A DNA stretch of 64,000 nucleotides from Aquimarina sp. BL5. GTDB lineage: Bacteria; Bacteroidota; Bacteroidia; Flavobacteriales; Flavobacteriaceae. The position numbers and the translations under genes are program-made. The notes below the pieces were generated by a model. The model was given only the letters and a program-made list of their open reading frames with translations, searched no databases and was not told where the DNA came from. The DNA is taken from assembly GCF_003443675.1 (NCBI RefSeq), contig NZ_CP031963.1:4496001-4560000 (forward strand). Direction: 5' to 3'. Positions 50,465 to 58,377 of this stretch are shown here, one piece after another; the first letter of the stretch is position 1, and every line of letters starts with the position of its first letter.

Positions 50465-51493
50465 TTAATTTATTTTATATCCTTCGAACCAACTACCAGT
50501 CCCATCTATACGAACATCGCCAGCCCCAAAATTTCTTAAGCTTACAAAAACTTCTTGTCCAACATTGAGGAAGTAAATACCGCTAACATCTGTTTTAACA
50601 TCATCTCCATCTACAATTTGAGTAAAATCTACACCTGTATCTACGTTAAAACTAATTCTAAAGAAAGAAGTAGTTACAGCATTAGACTGTCTTACCACCG
50701 CGTGTAAATAGTAATATCCGCTTTCTGGTGCAACAAATCTTTTTGTAGTAGTATTAAAAGCATTTCTGGTATCATACGTTCGGATATCCCAGATATCTGT
50801 TTCTATAGTTGTATTAGCATCTAGGTCTTTTACCGCAAAACCATTTCCTCTCACTTTAAAAACAATGGGAGTAGATACTGCTGTAGCATTATCTACATAG
50901 GTTTTTACAGCTCGTTCTGTAGGAACTGCATTATTGCTATTACTCGCAAGGGTTCCGTCTGTAGAAATTTCGTTAACTGAGGTTCCGTTTTCTAGTTTTA
51001 AATCACCATTTACATCTAACTTAGCAGTAGGAGTTCTGTCAATACCTACATTACCACTATTCATATTCTCGATATCATCACCATTAGAAAACCATCTGGT
51101 ATCTCCAGAAGTAATTGCATACGGCACTGCCATTAGTTCATTAGTTCCCATCTCCGCTCCATTTAGTGATACGGTTACGTAAGAAGCAATACCACCCCAC
51201 TGAAGTGTGTTAAAGTCACCTGTTACAGGAACTCCATCTCCTATTAATAGGGCAAATACGCCATTAGTGTTTGTAGTAATTGCGTGGTTTTCTACATAAC
51301 TTGCTGCTACGTCTGGCGCTCCAAATTTTATGGCAATTTGTATATTAATGGATTCGTCGGCAAGAATATCACCACTAGCACTTCTGGCTACTCCTTGGTA
51401 ATTGATAAAGTTTTTTTGCGCCGATTGTGCCGATATGAATGTGCTAAATAATAGTGCGCTGAATATTAGAAAATTTGTTATTATATTTTTCAT
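50465..51493 (-). CDS. Surface protein with C-terminal C1q-like domain
   Basis: 342 residues: signal peptide (FLIFSALLFSTFISAQ), an N-terminal block common in Bacteroidota tail-like surface proteins (NFINYQGVARSASGDILADE), the motif SGNVGIDRTPTAKLDVNGDL (a GIGT-like unit as in the gene at 31045), and a C-terminal jelly-roll domain (about 210-342: FVAPESGYYYLHAVVRQSNA, ISGIYFLNVGQEVFVSLRNF-like, DVRIDGTGSWFEGYKI) resembling C1q/TNF folds that form trimers. It lies 25 bases after the T9SS type A protein, so the two are one transcript. A ligand-binding or adhesive role is plausible. Confidence 0.75.
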   Translation of the reverse strand: MKNIITNFLIFSALLFSTFISAQSAQKNFINYQGVARSASGDILADESINIQIAIKFGAPDVAASYVENHAITTNTNGVFALLIGDGVPVTGDFNTLQWGGIASYVTVSLNGAEMGTNELMAVPYAITSGDTRWFSNGDDIENMNSGNVGIDRTPTAKLDVNGDLKLENGTSVNEISTDGTLASNSNNAVPTERAVKTYVDNATAVSTPIVFKVRGNGFAVKDLDANTTIETDIWDIRTYDTRNAFNTTTKRFVAPESGYYYLHAVVRQSNAVTTSFFRISFNVDTGVDFTQIVDGDDVKTDVSGIYFLNVGQEVFVSLRNFGAGDVRIDGTGSWFEGYKIN

Positions 51494-51518
51494 GATTTTA
51501 AATTTTTATAAAATGAGG

Positions 51519-52004
51519 TTATTTTTTGATGATTTTAAATGTTTTGTTCTCGTTGGTTGTAGGAATCGAAAGCTGTAGTAAATAGACTCCTTTTGACAAT
51601 GAACTAATGTCAATTCGATTGTCAACTAGTGAAGTATTTACTTTTTGATGTATGATTTCTTGACCATTGAGGTTGAATAAAGAAATTGTGTAGCTGTTGA
51701 TATCAGGAATTCTAATTGTAAAGAAATCCAGCACAGGATTAGGATATATTGAGATTGCGCTATTGCTAAACTGGAACTCTTCTGTAGAGAGTACATTTAG
51801 AGAAGCAATACCAGACCAAAATCCTTGATCAATAGATTCCGAATTGGTGATAGTTCCAATAATTGTTTCACCAATAGTGAAAGTTATCGAGTGAGATGTA
51901 TTGCTATTGCTGCTACCAGAATTAGAGATTACACTGGTGTCTATGGATTGTGATTGACTGGTAATAGCAAAACATAGAAGCATAAAAGTGTATATGATTT
52001 TCAT
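51519..52004 (-). CDS. Small T9SS type A-sorted protein
   Basis: 161 residues with a signal peptide (IIYTFMLLCFAITSQSQ). The middle is Ser/Asn-rich (SNSGSSNSNTSHSITFTIGE). The C-terminal 75 residues form a type A sorting domain: ISIYPNPVLDFFTIRIPDIN, YTISLFNLNGQEIIHQKV and GVYLLQLSIPTTNENKTFKI, which directs secretion by T9SS and attachment to the surface. It is so short that the passenger is only about 60 residues, so it is more likely a structural or accessory protein than an enzyme. It is followed closely by the C1q-like gene. Confidence 0.9.
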   Translation of the reverse strand: MKIIYTFMLLCFAITSQSQSIDTSVISNSGSSNSNTSHSITFTIGETIIGTITNSESIDQGFWSGIASLNVLSTEEFQFSNSAISIYPNPVLDFFTIRIPDINSYTISLFNLNGQEIIHQKVNTSLVDNRIDISSLSKGVYLLQLSIPTTNENKTFKIIKK

Positions 52005-52106
52005 AATACTATTTTTAGGTTTATGGTTTTTAATGAAAAGAGATTCGCTATACTTTAATTTTATAGAATACCCAAGTAAATTTTAGGGTGTAAATCAAAG
52101 CAGTTC

Positions 52107-52613
52107 TTAGTTTCTAAAAAGATCGTTGATCCCTGATCCGCTAACTGTTAAATCATTATTCGTTAGATCTGAATCGTTATTTTGATCATTACCGTCTATA
52201 AAAATATCCGGATCATAGTCTATAACAATTCTGTAGTCCGGAGGAAACTCACCTTCTGCTGGTGATGAGGAATTCCAAGGTCTGGAACAATTTACAATTA
52301 AGGTTTCTCCTGCATCTAAGTTTGTAAAGCTAACAGTGTCGACTAATTCTCCTGGTGCTGGAGTTCCAAGATTTCTCTGATATAAACGTATAGCCTGTTG
52401 TCCAGAATTAGAATTAAAATTAGCATCGCCATTATTGGTGATGGTTCCGGTGATAGTAGCAGTTCCCGTAAAATTATCGTCTTTTACAATGGTGAAAGTA
52501 ATAGAAGTAGCGTCTAAGTCAATAGTGCCAATTGGAATGGCGTCATCATCACTATCGCAAGCAATGAGTAAAGCTGTAATGCATAATACAGATAAAATTT
52601 TTAAAGTTTTCAT
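52107..52613 (-). CDS. Lipoprotein with CARDB-like beta domain
   Basis: 168 residues with a lipobox (LCITALLIACDSD, Cys about 19) and an acidic start (DSDDDAIPIGTIDLD). The rest is a beta-sandwich in the style of CARDB domains: TIVKDDNFTGTATITGTITN, SGQQAIRLYQRNLGTPAPGE, NLDAGETLIVNCSRPWNSSS, DYRIVIDYDPDIFIDGNDQN and LTNNDLTVSG. The run of Asp and Asn could bind calcium. Its gene is 102 bases ahead of the T9SS type A gene on the same strand. Surface adhesion is an inference. Confidence 0.7.
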   Translation of the reverse strand: MKTLKILSVLCITALLIACDSDDDAIPIGTIDLDATSITFTIVKDDNFTGTATITGTITNNGDANFNSNSGQQAIRLYQRNLGTPAPGELVDTVSFTNLDAGETLIVNCSRPWNSSSPAEGEFPPDYRIVIDYDPDIFIDGNDQNNDSDLTNNDLTVSGSGINDLFRN

Positions 52614-52696
52614 GACATTTTAATTACGTTGTTTCACATTAGTGGGGCACGTAATTAAAAAGTAAACATCAAGTTGATATTAAATTAATAAACCCT

Positions 52697-55165
52697 TTAA
52701 TTTATTTGATAAATAAGAATACTATTCTCTTCTCCTTTAACTGTAAACTCTAGATTAGGATCCTTATCCATGTTACCAAGACTAATCACAGAATTTCCAT
52801 ATACCGGAAAATTTGCTAATAATTCGGCATTACTATCATACAGGTATACTTTTTTAGATTGTACATCCGTGATGGCAACATAGATTTTATTATTGATATA
52901 AAATATTTGAGGGTTGCTGTAGACTCCAAAATCAAGCTCTAAAGTTTTCTCCTTGATAGATAACTTGTTTTCAGAAAAAGTAACCAATGTTTTATTGGTA
53001 GCAACCAAAGAACTATTTTCATTCAGTTCTTTATGAACTAAAGATACGGTGCCGTCTGATTGCACCTGAATTAGTTTCCCATCTTTAGTAAGAGATGTAA
53101 ACTTGTTTTGATATTGTTCCCATTGATTTGTAGAAAAATCTATTTGCTGCTTTACATCTACTCTTGTTCTTCCTAAACGATCCAAGATGTTCAGTTTTCC
53201 ATTTTCTTCTGCTATAAGAATGTAATCCTTACTCCCTATACGAATGTGTTTAGGAGACATAATAATATTAGTTGTTGTTTCTTTAAAACCAAAACCGGTA
53301 ACAACTTTTCCTTCGGCATCTAACATAATTGTTTCATTGCCTTGTGTAATAAGAACACGATAACGTTTGTTTTTATCATAATCAAATAATGACAGTGGCT
53401 GCGTAATTGATTTTTCGAATTTTTTAGGATAAGAAGTCACGTCTTTTCCATCCCTATCTACTAAATACAATGTGTTTTCTGTATTAAATAAGAGCTGGTA
53501 TCTGCCGTTTTTGTAGATATCGATTTGCTGGATATCCCCCATAATCGCACCATTAATTTGTTTTTTCCAAAAAATAGTTCCTTTATCAGAAATTAGATAG
53601 AGATTATTATCTACATCCTGCACGGCAATATCCATCCCTTTGGTTCGGTGATTTTGTACCAGGATAGGCCTGTTTAATAGCTTGTTTTCTAAAGTGGTAG
53701 ATGCTGTTTGGGTAACTGAGGTGGCAGAACCCTTGCTAACATTCTTCTGGAAAACTCCATGAATATGAGCAAAGTTGCTTTCTTTTATTACCTGCAAAGC
53801 TGCTATTTGATATCCTTCAGTTTTAGCTTCTTTCCATTGTTTTTGTTTAGATTCTTCTGTATTATTAGCAATATAATCCTTAAGATGCTTAATAGAACCG
53901 ACCATAAGTATTGATGATCCATCCGATAATTTTTCTATAGTGTTGGAGTAGTACGCCTGTTCCTGTAATACCGTTTTGTTAAGGATATTTGCTATAATGG
54001 TTTGTAAACCATTTTTAGTAGGAGATAGTACAATATGATCTTCGTAAACAAAATAAAATTTAGCTTCAAATTCAGGGATTAAAGGTTTCAGTAATCCCGA
54101 AAAAGTAGTAGTCTCTTCATAACTAAAAATGTCAATATTCCTGTAGGATCCCGAAGCCGATCCAGCCAATTGCTCCACAGTGTTTTCAGGAACTAAAGAA
54201 GTTAGGGTTAGCATCTTTTCGTTTTCCAGAAAAATCATTCCGATTTCGGAAACCCCAGATAGCATTTCATCAAGATCATCAGGGATGTTTTCTATTTCTC
54301 GATCCTGAGCCAAAGCCAAATTCTTTTTCAACGTATAAAAATCATCATAGGTAAAGGAAATAAATCCATCAGCCGTTACAGGAGTTATTTTGGCAATTTT
54401 ATTTTCTTGAGCAATGGTATTATCAAAAATTCCTATGGTTGTAGATAATGAATCTTTTTCTATAGCAATACCATCAATGTACATTGCATTTTGTTCTAGC
54501 TTGGTGTCAATAGAAATCCATCCACTAAAGTTTGATAATTCAGATAAATTTGTATTAGGTAAAATGGAATTATGAATTTCTTTTAGTTGTTTTCCGTGTA
54601 CTAAAACAGATATTGGGTTTTTCGTGTCAGAGACATCATAGGCTTTCATAAGATCTTCGCCTACCGATATCTTGTTTTCTTGTTGTCGGATTGCATTTTC
54701 TATCAATATCTGCGATGAAGAAGCAATCAATAAGCTATCTTGCTTTGTAGCATAAAAAGTATCATTACCAGAAACTACTTTATGAATGGTTTTGTTAGAA
54801 TAGCTTATGTTTTCAATAGTTTTTTGATTCAAAGAATCTTTATTGATAATGGAAGGATCAAATTTTGAAATATAAGTATACTCAAAATCATTTTTACCAA
54901 TGGGAGAAAAGCAAAGAAGTCCTTTGGATTGTTTAACTTGATCTAATATTGGGAGCTTTTTGAAGTACGTAAAAAAATCAATCCCACTATTTTTTTTCAA
55001 GAAATCATTATCCCTCAACATATTCCTGGTTTGTTCCAGATCATTGATTTTTAATATTACCTGAGCATCCTTAGGAATATAATCAATAAGAGTGTTTGGT
55101 TTTTCGGTAGTTGTGTTACAAGCTAAAACAATTGTGGAAATTAGAATTACAACTATTTTTTTCAT
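52697..55165 (-). CDS. Large hypothetical lipoprotein with beta-propeller-like C-terminal half
   Basis: 822 residues from ATG at 55165 (MKKIVVILISTIVLACN, lipobox Cys about 16); an earlier frame start at 55210 would add unlikely residues. The N-terminal half (20-470) is a mixed fold with DUF3352-like layout (DYIPKDAQVILKINDLEQTR, FSGWISIDTKLEQNAMYIDG). The C-terminal half has many short repeated blades (LYLISDKGTIFWKKQINGAI, TLYLVDRDGKDVTSYPKKFE, KLNILDRLGRTRVDV), like a PQQ or VCBS-type propeller, and ends FTVKGEENSILIYQIN. It probably binds something in the envelope. It lies 142 bases downstream of rnhB on the same strand. No catalytic residues are evident. Confidence 0.7.
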   Translation of the reverse strand: MKKIVVILISTIVLACNTTTEKPNTLIDYIPKDAQVILKINDLEQTRNMLRDNDFLKKNSGIDFFTYFKKLPILDQVKQSKGLLCFSPIGKNDFEYTYISKFDPSIINKDSLNQKTIENISYSNKTIHKVVSGNDTFYATKQDSLLIASSSQILIENAIRQQENKISVGEDLMKAYDVSDTKNPISVLVHGKQLKEIHNSILPNTNLSELSNFSGWISIDTKLEQNAMYIDGIAIEKDSLSTTIGIFDNTIAQENKIAKITPVTADGFISFTYDDFYTLKKNLALAQDREIENIPDDLDEMLSGVSEIGMIFLENEKMLTLTSLVPENTVEQLAGSASGSYRNIDIFSYEETTTFSGLLKPLIPEFEAKFYFVYEDHIVLSPTKNGLQTIIANILNKTVLQEQAYYSNTIEKLSDGSSILMVGSIKHLKDYIANNTEESKQKQWKEAKTEGYQIAALQVIKESNFAHIHGVFQKNVSKGSATSVTQTASTTLENKLLNRPILVQNHRTKGMDIAVQDVDNNLYLISDKGTIFWKKQINGAIMGDIQQIDIYKNGRYQLLFNTENTLYLVDRDGKDVTSYPKKFEKSITQPLSLFDYDKNKRYRVLITQGNETIMLDAEGKVVTGFGFKETTTNIIMSPKHIRIGSKDYILIAEENGKLNILDRLGRTRVDVKQQIDFSTNQWEQYQNKFTSLTKDGKLIQVQSDGTVSLVHKELNENSSLVATNKTLVTFSENKLSIKEKTLELDFGVYSNPQIFYINNKIYVAITDVQSKKVYLYDSNAELLANFPVYGNSVISLGNMDKDPNLEFTVKGEENSILIYQIN

Positions 55166-55307
55166 GTGTTTATTTTCCTTTTTATTCTTTACTATTTTAA
55201 GAGATGCCATTATTATTTCAATAACTTTCTTTATTAATCATAACAGTTTTAATAAGCCTGGTCATTTCGCATACTAGTACTAAATGTGCCTAAGGCACCA
55301 AAGATAA

Positions 55308-55910
55308 TTATTTGAACTCTAGCGAAAGCTGTTCTGGCAATAATCTAAAACTTTTCCGATGATATTTAGTAATACCGTATTTCCGTATAGCATCTCGATG
55401 CTCTGCAGTAGGGTATCCTTTATTTTTTTTCCAGTTATACATAGGAAATTCTTCGTGAATCTTTTCCATATATTCATCACGATACGTTTTTGCTAAAACA
55501 GATGCTGCAGCAATATTCATGTATTTACCATCACCTTTAATAACGCAAGTATAAGGTATATTATGATATGGTTTAAACCTATTTCCGTCTACAGATATGT
55601 GTTCAGGTTGAGGTTTTAATTGTGCTATTGATTGTTGCATCCCTAGTATAGACGCATTTAAAATATTGATTTTGTCAATCTCTTCCATAAAAATATGTGT
55701 AACACCATAGGTAATACAACAGTCTTCTAATAGTGGACGCAATGTTTTTCTTTTCGCCTCGCTAAGTTGTTTAGAGTCGTTTAGGATATCATTGCCGAAG
55801 TCGTCGGGAAGTATAATCGCTGCAGCGGTTACAGGACCTGCAAGACAACCACGACCAGCCTCATCAGTGCCACATTCGATGAGACCAGGTTTTAATTTTA
55901 ATTCGAGCAT
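55308..55910 (-). CDS. rnhB: Ribonuclease HII
   Basis: 200 residues, a normal length. Removes RNA from RNA-DNA hybrids and single ribonucleotides from DNA, in the cytoplasm, with Mn or Mg. Seen: [20 protein letters not shown] (the DEAGRG motif with two catalytic acids), [10 protein letters not shown], the catalytic Asp in HISVDGNRF, and [20 protein letters not shown] with the second acidic residue. CGAAGATA at 55915-55922 (minus TATCTTCG) is one base off the -7 consensus, just before the start. The large lipoprotein gene follows; the porin at 56083 is divergent. Confidence 0.96.
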   Translation of the reverse strand: MLELKLKPGLIECGTDEAGRGCLAGPVTAAAIILPDDFGNDILNDSKQLSEAKRKTLRPLLEDCCITYGVTHIFMEEIDKINILNASILGMQQSIAQLKPQPEHISVDGNRFKPYHNIPYTCVIKGDGKYMNIAAASVLAKTYRDEYMEKIHEEFPMYNWKKNKGYPTAEHRDAIRKYGITKYHRKSFRLLPEQLSLEFK

Positions 55911-56055
55911 GCTACGAAGATAATGTATGAACAGAACATCAGAAAACTATTTTTAAGAATCAAGAAAAAAAGGTATATCAATTGTAAATCTAGGGTGCAA
56001 TTGATGTTAGTACTAAAACGGGCAATTCATACCATTAACTTTCGTTAAAAAAGTA

Positions 56056-56063
56056 TATTTTTG
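56056..56063 (+). promoter_or_regulatory. -7 promoter box of the porin gene
   Basis: TATTTTTG is an exact TAnnTTTG box 20 bases before ATG at 56083. No TTG is seen at the expected -33 distance. Confidence 0.55.
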
Positions 56064-56082
56064 CCAACAGTTTATTATATAG

Positions 56083-58176
56083 ATGAAAAAGAACTTAGTA
56101 TTTATAATTATACTTCTTATTGGATCACTAGCAGTTGCTCAGGAAGGAAATGAAGAAGAGATTGGTGGTACAACAACTCCCAGAGAGAGGCCGGAGCTTG
56201 GTAAAAACACAAGACCAAGTGGCAAAAAGAGAAAGAGTAAGCCGCCTATTACTGATTATAAGATTGTAGATCTAAAAAATGATACTACGTTTGTAGATAC
56301 TACATTAACTATCCAAAGAGATTATAATTTTAATTATCTAAGACGAGATGATTTTGGATTGCAACCTATAAATAATGTGGGGCAAACGTATAATAGTCTT
56401 ATCAAAGTTGAGGAGAGCAATCATTTATTGCCGCTTTTCGGAGCTAGAGCAAGGCATTTCAACTTTATGGAAGTAGAAGACATCAAGTATTACAATGTTC
56501 CTACGCCGCTTAGTGAGTTGTATTTTAAGACAACTTTTGAACAAGGACAGCAGTTGGATGCATTTTTTACAGTAAACACTTCTCCGAGATTGAATCTTTC
56601 TATAGCATATAAAGGGAATCGATCATTAGGGAAGTATCAACATGCATTAACAAGTACTGGTAATTTTAGAGCAACAGCTAATTACCAAACTAAAAATGAT
56701 CGGTATAGAATAAAAACGCATTTTGTTTCGCAGGATTTGTTAAATGAAGAGAATGGAGGTTTGTCTGCAACAGGGCTAAACCAGTATCTTAATAACACAG
56801 AAGAGTTTGATGAACCAGCTGATTTTGCTGATAGAGGAGCGATCGAGGTTAATTTTGAAAATGCAGAAAGCATATTACTTGGTAAAAGATTTTATCTCAG
56901 TCATAGCTATTCGATAATTAAGAGAACCGATAGTAGTACTACAGATGTGTCTATTGGCCACATATTAGATATAACGGATAAGTCATTCCAGTTTGACCAA
57001 GCAGCAGCTAATGATCTTTTTGGTGAGTCTTATGAATCTTCGGGAGCTTTATTTGATAAAGTGGCACTAGAGGATTTTAGTAATCAGTTGTTTCTAGATG
57101 TTAATAATGACTGGTTGGGTAACCTAAGAATCAATATGGGGACTTCTAATTATAATTATGGATATAATACATTAGTTAGCCTAGCAGATGAGGATAATAC
57201 TACTATTACCAATAGACTTAAAGGAGATATTTATTCTGTCGGAGCATCATATCAAAAGAATTATAGAGGTTTTCAATTAGCAGCTAACGGTATGTCTATC
57301 GTATCAGGTGATTTTGATGGTAATTATCTAAATGCTTCAGCTGGGTATCAGCTTAATGATTATGGATTACAACTAGGTATTAGTACAAAGTCTTCGGCTC
57401 CAAATTATAATTTCTTACTGTATCAAAGTGATTATGTAGGATACAATTGGCAGAATTATAATAATAATGACCCAGAAAAAAACTTCAAAAATTTAGAAAC
57501 ACAAAAGGTTCAGGCAAATATTAAGGTAAAGAATTTTGCTAATTTAGAGGCTAGCTATACAACTACTGATAATTATACATATTTTACAAAAAATGCTGAT
57601 TCTTTAACAGTACCAGAACAATTTGACGGGAGTATAAACCTCCTAAAACTTAAGCTAACGCAGACATTTAATTTTGGATGGTTAGGGTTGGATAATACGA
57701 TAGTGTATCAAAATGTTGATGGAGCAACCAATACTGTTACTGATGGAGATGTCACTAGGACATACGAAGTGTATAATGTCCCAAATATTGTAACCAGAAA
57801 TAGTTTGTATTATCAAGATCATTGGTTTAAGAAAGCACTGTTTTTACAGGCAGGTGTTACTTTTAAATATTATTCTGAGTATGATGCCGATGGATATGAT
57901 CCCGTATTGTCAGAATTTTATGTGCAAAGCCCAGAAGAGATTGACTATTTTAATGACGTTGACAATACAGATGAGGCTGGCGATACAACACAGACTTTTG
58001 GAGGTTTTCCTCAGTTTGATATCTTTTTTAATGCCAAAATTAGACAAACCCGTATCTATTTTAAGGTCGAAAATTTCGGCGAAGCTTTTAGTCAGAACAA
58101 CGAATTTTCCGCTCCTGGATATGCACCACGTGATGCTGTGATCCGTTTCGGTCTTGTTTGGAATTTCTTTTTATAA
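56083..58176 (+). CDS. Putative porin (Porin_10 family)
   Basis: 697 residues with a signal peptide (NLVFIIILLIGSLAVAQ). After a basic Pro-rich N-terminus (TTPRERPELGKNTRPSGKKR), the chain is a series of amphipathic beta strands ending in an aromatic strand (DAVIRFGLVWNFFL), as outer-membrane barrels do. Features of the Bacteroidota putative porin family include the block DFGLQPINNVGQTYNSL and ARHFNFMEVEDIKYYNVPTP, then LYFKTTFEQGQQLDAFFTVN. It likely lets solutes across the outer membrane; substrate is unknown. It is divergent from rnhB, an arrangement often seen in Flavobacteria, and a dispersed repeat lies directly after its stop. Confidence 0.85.
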   Translation: MKKNLVFIIILLIGSLAVAQEGNEEEIGGTTTPRERPELGKNTRPSGKKRKSKPPITDYKIVDLKNDTTFVDTTLTIQRDYNFNYLRRDDFGLQPINNVGQTYNSLIKVEESNHLLPLFGARARHFNFMEVEDIKYYNVPTPLSELYFKTTFEQGQQLDAFFTVNTSPRLNLSIAYKGNRSLGKYQHALTSTGNFRATANYQTKNDRYRIKTHFVSQDLLNEENGGLSATGLNQYLNNTEEFDEPADFADRGAIEVNFENAESILLGKRFYLSHSYSIIKRTDSSTTDVSIGHILDITDKSFQFDQAAANDLFGESYESSGALFDKVALEDFSNQLFLDVNNDWLGNLRINMGTSNYNYGYNTLVSLADEDNTTITNRLKGDIYSVGASYQKNYRGFQLAANGMSIVSGDFDGNYLNASAGYQLNDYGLQLGISTKSSAPNYNFLLYQSDYVGYNWQNYNNNDPEKNFKNLETQKVQANIKVKNFANLEASYTTTDNYTYFTKNADSLTVPEQFDGSINLLKLKLTQTFNFGWLGLDNTIVYQNVDGATNTVTDGDVTRTYEVYNVPNIVTRNSLYYQDHWFKKALFLQAGVTFKYYSEYDADGYDPVLSEFYVQSPEEIDYFNDVDNTDEAGDTTQTFGGFPQFDIFFNAKIRQTRIYFKVENFGEAFSQNNEFSAPGYAPRDAVIRFGLVWNFFL

Positions 58177-58177
58177 T

Positions 58178-58259
58178 TTAGGGCACCCGAGCGGGCTATA
58201 CGCTACAATTCCTCTCCGCTTTTGGCGGATGCGGGATTTTCACTGCTATCCCTGGTGCG
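58178..58259. repeat. Dispersed palindromic repeat, family A, copy 2
   Basis: Begins TTAGGGCACCCGAGCGGGCT one base after the porin stop, with central TCCGC-TTTTG-GCGGA and ending near GGTGCG. Same block order as 30559-30639, with paired changes in the central stem. No T-run, but it may still act as an end structure. Confidence 0.75.
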
Positions 58260-58337
58260 ATTTGTTTTAGCTTATTAAATCTTGATTATTCATTGGAAAA
58301 TCTATTTGCTATTCGTAGTAAATAGATCGTAAGGCGT

Positions 58338-58345
58338 ATCTTTGA
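58338..58345 (+). promoter_or_regulatory. -7 promoter box of the FdhF/YdeP gene
   Basis: TATCTTTG is an exact TAnnTTTG box 33 bases before ATG at 58378; a TTG at 58306 is 29 bases away, too far for the usual spacing. Confidence 0.55.
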
Positions 58346-58377
58346 TATAGATCACTTCTTTTTATAGCAAGCATATT

